From contig JAETOJ010000004.1 of NCBI GenBank assembly GCA_021768085.1, positions 62,001-126,000 of the forward strand: 64,000 bases of DNA, written 5' to 3'. The notes below the pieces were generated by a model that saw only the letters and a program-made list of their open reading frames with translations, did no database searches and had not been told where the DNA came from. The translations under genes and the position numbers were made by a program. Source of the DNA: Bacillota bacterium (GTDB lineage Bacteria > Bacillota > Clostridia > Oscillospirales > Oscillospiraceae). How positions within the stretch are numbered: position 1 is the first letter of the stretch; every line of letters starts with the position of its first letter. Positions 60,744 to 64,000 of the stretch are shown piece by piece.

Positions 60744-61115
60744 ATGCTCAGCCTAAACTACCGGGACAGCCGCCCCATCTACGAACAGGTGCGGGACGGG
60801 CTGCGCCGTCTCATCATCACGGGGGCCATCCCGGCGGGGGATAAGCTGCCCTCGGTGCGGGCCATGGCGGGCCAGCTGGCCATCAACCCTAACACCATCC
60901 AGCGGGCCTACGAGTCGTTGGAGCAGGAGGGCTACGCCTACTCGGTGCCGGGGAAGGGAAGCTTCGCCGCCCTGCCCCGGGACGTCACCGACAAGCGCCG
61001 GGAGGAGCTGCTGGAAAAGCTGGACGCCATCGTGCAGGAATTGGACTACCTGGGGATGAGCCGGGAGGACGTGGCCCGGCGGTGTACGCGGCAAGGGAAG
61101 GAGGAACCGCAATGA
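60744..61115 (+). CDS. GntR-family (YtrA-type) transcription regulator
   Basis: A 123-residue winged-helix protein: RPIYEQVRDGLRRLIITGAIPAGDKLPSVRAMAGQLAINPNTIQRAYESLEQEGYAYSVPGKGSFAAL, with a short C-terminal helical tail. It is a paralogue-type partner to the protein at 6249-6623 and likewise heads an ABC operon. Its stop overlaps the ATPase start. Confidence 0.93.
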   Translation: MLSLNYRDSRPIYEQVRDGLRRLIITGAIPAGDKLPSVRAMAGQLAINPNTIQRAYESLEQEGYAYSVPGKGSFAALPRDVTDKRREELLEKLDAIVQELDYLGMSREDVARRCTRQGKEEPQ

Positions 61116-62014
61116 TTGAGGTAAAAAACGTGGTCAAGAGCTTTGACGGCTTCCACGCCCTGGATGGGCTCACCATGACGGTGCCCCGAGGGGCCATCTA
61201 CGGCCTGGTGGGCCCCAATGGGGCGGGCAAGTCTACCATCCTGCGCCACCTCACCGGGGCCTACCGGCAGGATTCCGGCGAGATCCTGCTGGAGGGGGCC
61301 CCCATCTACGAAAACCCCGCCGTGAAGCGGCGCATGGCGGGCATACCCGACGAGCTGTACTACTTCACCTCCGCCTCCACCCGGGACATGATGAAGTTTT
61401 ACCGGGGCATTTACCCCTCCTTCGACGGGGAGCGGTATGAAAAGCTGAAGGCGGCCTTCCCGGAGGTGGACGAGAAGCGGCCCATCCGCCGCCTGTCCAA
61501 GGGGATGCAGAAGCAGGCCGCCTTCTGGCTGGCCCTGAGCTGCAAGCCGGACTACCTGCTGCTGGACGAGCCGGTGGACGGGCTGGATCCGGTGATGCGG
61601 CGGCAGGTGTGGTCGCTGCTCATGGGGGACGTGGCGGAGCGGGGCACCACGGTGGTGGTGTCCTCCCACAACCTGCGGGAGCTGGAGGACGTGTGCGATC
61701 ACGTGGGCATCCTGAACCACGGCAGGGTGGCGCTGGAGCGCTCCCTGTCCGAATTGCAGGGGGGCACGGTGAAGCTGCAAATTGCCTTCCCCACGGATGA
61801 TCCCCCCGCCCTGCCCGAGGGGGTGCAGGTGCTCCACACCGATCACACGGGGCGGGTGTATACCTACATCGTCCGGGGGAATCCGGAGGAGGTGGAGGCC
61901 CGGTTCAAGCCCCTGAACCCGCTGTTCCTGGAGGCCCTGCCCCTGACGCTGGAGGAGATCTTTATCTATGAACTGGGAGGTGAGGACTATGCGGTCCGGG
62001 ACATCGTTCTTTAA
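61112..62014 (+). CDS. ABC transporter ATP-binding protein
   Basis: A 300-residue ABC ATPase with Walker A GPNGAGKST, the signature segment RLSKGMQKQAAFWLAL, Walker B YLLLDEPVDGLDP and switch VSSHNLRELEDV. The C-terminal tail is about 80 residues. The ATG at 61112 overlaps the regulator stop. It would energise the permease that follows, which is truncated in this genome. Confidence 0.94.
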   Translation: MIEVKNVVKSFDGFHALDGLTMTVPRGAIYGLVGPNGAGKSTILRHLTGAYRQDSGEILLEGAPIYENPAVKRRMAGIPDELYYFTSASTRDMMKFYRGIYPSFDGERYEKLKAAFPEVDEKRPIRRLSKGMQKQAAFWLALSCKPDYLLLDEPVDGLDPVMRRQVWSLLMGDVAERGTTVVVSSHNLRELEDVCDHVGILNHGRVALERSLSELQGGTVKLQIAFPTDDPPALPEGVQVLHTDHTGRVYTYIVRGNPEEVEARFKPLNPLFLEALPLTLEEIFIYELGGEDYAVRDIVL

Positions 62015-62504
62015 CGGGACTGTGTTCAAGAAAACCGTCCTGCGGTTCTGGCCCCTGTGGGGGGTGTACTTTGTCATCTGGCTGGTACTGCTGCCTCTGA
62101 ACGGGCTGATGACCCTCCAGTACAGCACCGGGATGGGCTTCAACGGCGCCATGGGGAATTTCGCCATCGACACCGTGCCCGCCACGGCCCAGGGCTTTGG
62201 CCTGGGCCTCATGGTGGTGTTCGGCGCACTGTGCGCCATGGCGGTGTTCGGCCACCTCTACAACCCCCGGTCGGCCAACTTCTTCGGTTCCCTGCCGGTG
62301 CGGCGGGAGGGGCTGTTCCTCACCCACTACCTGGCGGGGCTGGCCTTCCTCCTCGTGCCCAACCTGGTGATCTGCCTGCTCACCCTGCTGGTGGAGCTGG
62401 CGGGGGGCGTGATGTGCTGGGCCGGCCTGGGGTTCTGGCTGGCGGTGATGTGCGGGGAGGGGTTCTTCTTCTACTCCCTGGCTGTAGCGCGACGAGATTT
62501 TTGA
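61989..62504 (+). pseudogene. ABC permease truncated at a prophage junction
   Basis: Translation gives about 165 residues of an ABC-2-like permease with four hydrophobic segments (TVLRFWPLWGVYFVIWLVLL, GFGLGLMVVFGALCAMAVFGH, NFFGSLPVRREGLF, LVPNLVICLLTLLVELAGG), then FFFYSLAVARRDF and a stop. Full-length relatives go on for several hundred residues after FFYSLAV, so the last six residues are foreign. The start at 61989 follows GGGAGGTGAGGACT and overlaps the ATPase end by 26 bases. The exporter is probably inactive unless the element excises. Confidence 0.85.
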
Positions 62505-62688
62505 GAAATGCGGACAAGATAAATGAGAAAAAATAGCGCCGTTCTTAGAAGTAAATCCGAGCTCGCCCACTTGCGCCGACCGCCCCCAGCGAGGGGAGCG
62601 GCCCGAGCGAGAGGGCGGGCTTTTTAAGGCTCCGGGAGGGAGCGGCTTTTGCCGCCCCTCCCTTGCCTTTTAGCCCGCTGTAGGGTAG

Positions 62689-63228
62689 TTACTCCCCCGG
62701 CTCCTCCGAGGCCCCACCCTGGGCCTCCTGGGGGGCTTCCTGGGGCTCCGGCTCACTGTACTCCGCCCAGCCGTAGACGCCGGGCTCCCATACGTTGCCG
62801 TCCACCTCGGAGACCCACTTCTTTCCGTTGTGGGAGGTCTTCGCGTCCTTGCTGTAGGCGTCATGCGCTCCGATGGGCTGAACCCACTCCGGGAACTCCT
62901 CGAGGGGGTTGCCGATGGGCGTCCACATCGAGGGTGTCTCCGAGGGCTTGCGGTTCTGCCCGGCGTCCTTGACGTCGTGGATGGAGCGGTAGAGCTGGCC
63001 CTCGTCCTCGACGATGTCGCCCGCCTTGCCTCTCCAGTTCTCGTCCCATTGGACAAAGAGGTCGGGGTGCTCCGCGATTGTCGTCTCGTCGAGCTGTTCC
63101 TCCTGGGCCATCTTGACGAACATGAGGGCCGCGACCTCCTGGGCCGAGGCGCTGCGCCGGGCCTCCCGCTGGATTTCAGAGACAGGCCGGGGCGGCGTCA
63201 AATAGCTAATTCCGTTTTGTTCGCTCAT
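62689..63228 (-). CDS. Phage tail-associated protein with carbohydrate-binding-like domain
   Basis: The 179-residue protein has a helical N-terminus and a C-terminal repeat of tryptophan-rich segments (DLFVQWDENW, SMWTPIG, EFPEWVQPIGAHDAYSKDAKTSHNGKKWVSEVDGNVWEPGVYGWAEY) of the chitin-binding/CBM5-12 kind seen in phage tail fibres. The end is a PEPQEAPQEAQGG low-complexity tail. Its ATG overlaps the upstream stop (ATGA), so it is co-translated with the next tail gene. A host-surface recognition role is inferred. Confidence 0.8.
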   Translation of the reverse strand: MSEQNGISYLTPPRPVSEIQREARRSASAQEVAALMFVKMAQEEQLDETTIAEHPDLFVQWDENWRGKAGDIVEDEGQLYRSIHDVKDAGQNRKPSETPSMWTPIGNPLEEFPEWVQPIGAHDAYSKDAKTSHNGKKWVSEVDGNVWEPGVYGWAEYSEPEPQEAPQEAQGGASEEPGE

Positions 63229-64000
63229 TCAAAAGCACCTCCGAAGCCGGAGACGGAGATTTCCCCGTCATACCCCTCATTCTTGACGAGCTTGAAGCGG
63301 ACGTTCACGCCCCACTTGTCCGCCGTCTTTGTCGTGTTGGTGAAGTTGAAGACCCGGTTGAGGAAGACCATCGCCGTGATGTCCTCCCACGTCGGAACCT
63401 CATCGAAGGCATTGTTGCAAGCCTCCACGAGAACGGTCGCGCCCTCGGTCTTCCAGGTGGGCGTGATGAGGATTTTTGAGGCCCTCGCGTCGGTCTCCTC
63501 GGGGGCGGCGAGCTGGAACTCGATGATCTTCTCATCCTTGGAGAAGTTCCAGACCCTCACGCTCGTCGCGAAGTTGCCGTCGACGGCCTCGACCCGGAGC
63601 TGGTGGGCCCCATTGGTGAGGGTGAGCCACTCATTCCGCGAGAGTACGATCGTTTCCGTCTGCCCGAGGGTCGCTTGATAGCTCCTGATCTGCTTATCGT
63701 CCACGAACTCGGTGACGACCACGTTGTCGCCCTCGACGTCGGTGACGACGTACTCCTCGGCAAAGTTTCCCGTTTGAAGCCCGAGGTCGGTGTCCTGCCC
63801 GGAGATACTCGGCGCGGAGTTGGTGCGCTTGAAGGTGACGCGGCGGTAGGCCGTGCCGCCCTTGCCGTCTGTGACGGTGATCTTGAGGGTGTTGACCGAA
63901 TTGAGGCCCAGGTTGTAGAGCTGCTCCGCTGTGATGGAGATGGAGAGCGTCTCACCCTTCGGGGCGTTGTTGATCGTGCGGAGCTCCTGATCGTTGAGCT
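63225..64000 (-). CDS. Phage structural or tail protein with Ig-like repeats, N-terminus outside the window
   Basis: The frame is open to the right edge, giving about 257 residues. It contains beta-sandwich repeats (ETLSISITAEQLYNLGLN, NTLKITVTDGKGGTAYRRVTFKRTNSAPSISG, LTLTNGAHQLRVEAVDGN) and a C-terminal globular part (KTEGATVLVEACNNAFDEVPTWEDITAMVFLNR). Ig-like repeats are common in phage tail and adhesion proteins. It is the gene directly upstream of the carbohydrate-binding protein. Confidence 0.78.
   Translation of the reverse strand, partial: LNDQELRTINNAPKGETLSISITAEQLYNLGLNSVNTLKITVTDGKGGTAYRRVTFKRTNSAPSISGQDTDLGLQTGNFAEEYVVTDVEGDNVVVTEFVDDKQIRSYQATLGQTETIVLSRNEWLTLTNGAHQLRVEAVDGNFATSVRVWNFSKDEKIIEFQLAAPEETDARASKILITPTWKTEGATVLVEACNNAFDEVPTWEDITAMVFLNRVFNFTNTTKTADKWGVNVRFKLVKNEGYDGEISVSGFGGAFE

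Larger units (their letters stand above)
62484..64000. mobile_element. Left-hand end of a prophage-like element, runs out of the window
   Basis: From about 62484 the sequence no longer matches the permease. Two minus-strand genes with phage tail or tail-fibre features read toward the junction. The first bases after the break, TGTAGCGCGACGAG, start with TG, and AAATG-rich repeats follow. That would fit a transposable phage end, but a site-specific recombinase could also use an ORF. The integrase or transposase is not in view. Confidence 0.75.

Overview
The window reads as chromosome from a GC-rich, low-GC-phylum Gram-positive anaerobe, most likely an Oscillospiraceae gut bacterium of the Flavonifractor / Pseudoflavonifractor / Lawsonibacter type. 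This is inferred from four things: the GC-rich codon use, a SpoIVB sporulation protease, a thiolase plus CoA-transferase set typical of butyrate-type fermentation, and a T-box leader on cysteine genes. No 16S or other definitive marker is present, so genus is not established. Promoters are unusually easy to read: many genes have a TTGACA-like box, a 17-base spacer and a TATAAT-like box.

Layout: 0-3 kb holds cysE-cysS (minus strand, T-box leader), a zinc-ribbon membrane protein and a TPR membrane protein. 3-8 kb holds mnmE, a DUF1836 protein, DegV, and a GntR(YtrA)-ABC-permease operon. 8-15 kb holds an autoregulated HTH/DUF6442 pair, an aromatic-acid-exporter-like protein, sfsA, a SprT-like protease, malQ and glgP. 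15-20 kb (minus strand) holds an AIM24 protein, a TetR-XRE-flavodoxin operon, a phosphosugar mutase and an M29 aminopeptidase. 20-26 kb holds asnA with a 58-aa membrane protein, a LytTR/membrane-protein operon, and asnS followed by a partial duplication of its own 3' end. 26-32 kb holds a flavin reductase/HxlR divergent pair and a MarR-ABC-ABC exporter operon. 32-39 kb holds a WYL regulator fused in frame to a zinc-ribbon protein, proBA, DUF6512, spoIVB, an HD protein and trmO. 39-44 kb is the str operon (L7Ae-like, rpsL, rpsG, fusA, tuf). 44-49 kb holds a P-type ATPase under a yybP-ykoY manganese riboswitch and an SLH/transglutaminase-like surface protein. 49.5-52 kb holds thl and a two-subunit CoA-transferase. 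52-60 kb (minus strand) holds a ParB/Noc-like protein, a PrsA-like foldase, mfd, pth and prs. 60-62.5 kb holds an HD protein and a second GntR-ABC-permease operon. Its permease is cut off at about 62484, where a prophage-like segment starts and runs out of the window.

The points I find most interesting are: (1) the prophage junction inside an ABC permease; (2) a 109-bp dispersed repeat present twice, and several other intergenic chains of near-perfect hairpins; (3) the asnS 3'-end duplication enclosing one such chain; (4) a transcription factor/zinc-ribbon fusion whose linker still encodes what looks like a promoter, operator and ribosome-binding site; (5) an SLH protein joining a transglutaminase-like and a thioredoxin-like domain; (6) a structured 259-base spacer between rpsL and rpsG. 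I did not find CRISPR arrays, rRNA or tRNA genes, or a complete defence system.
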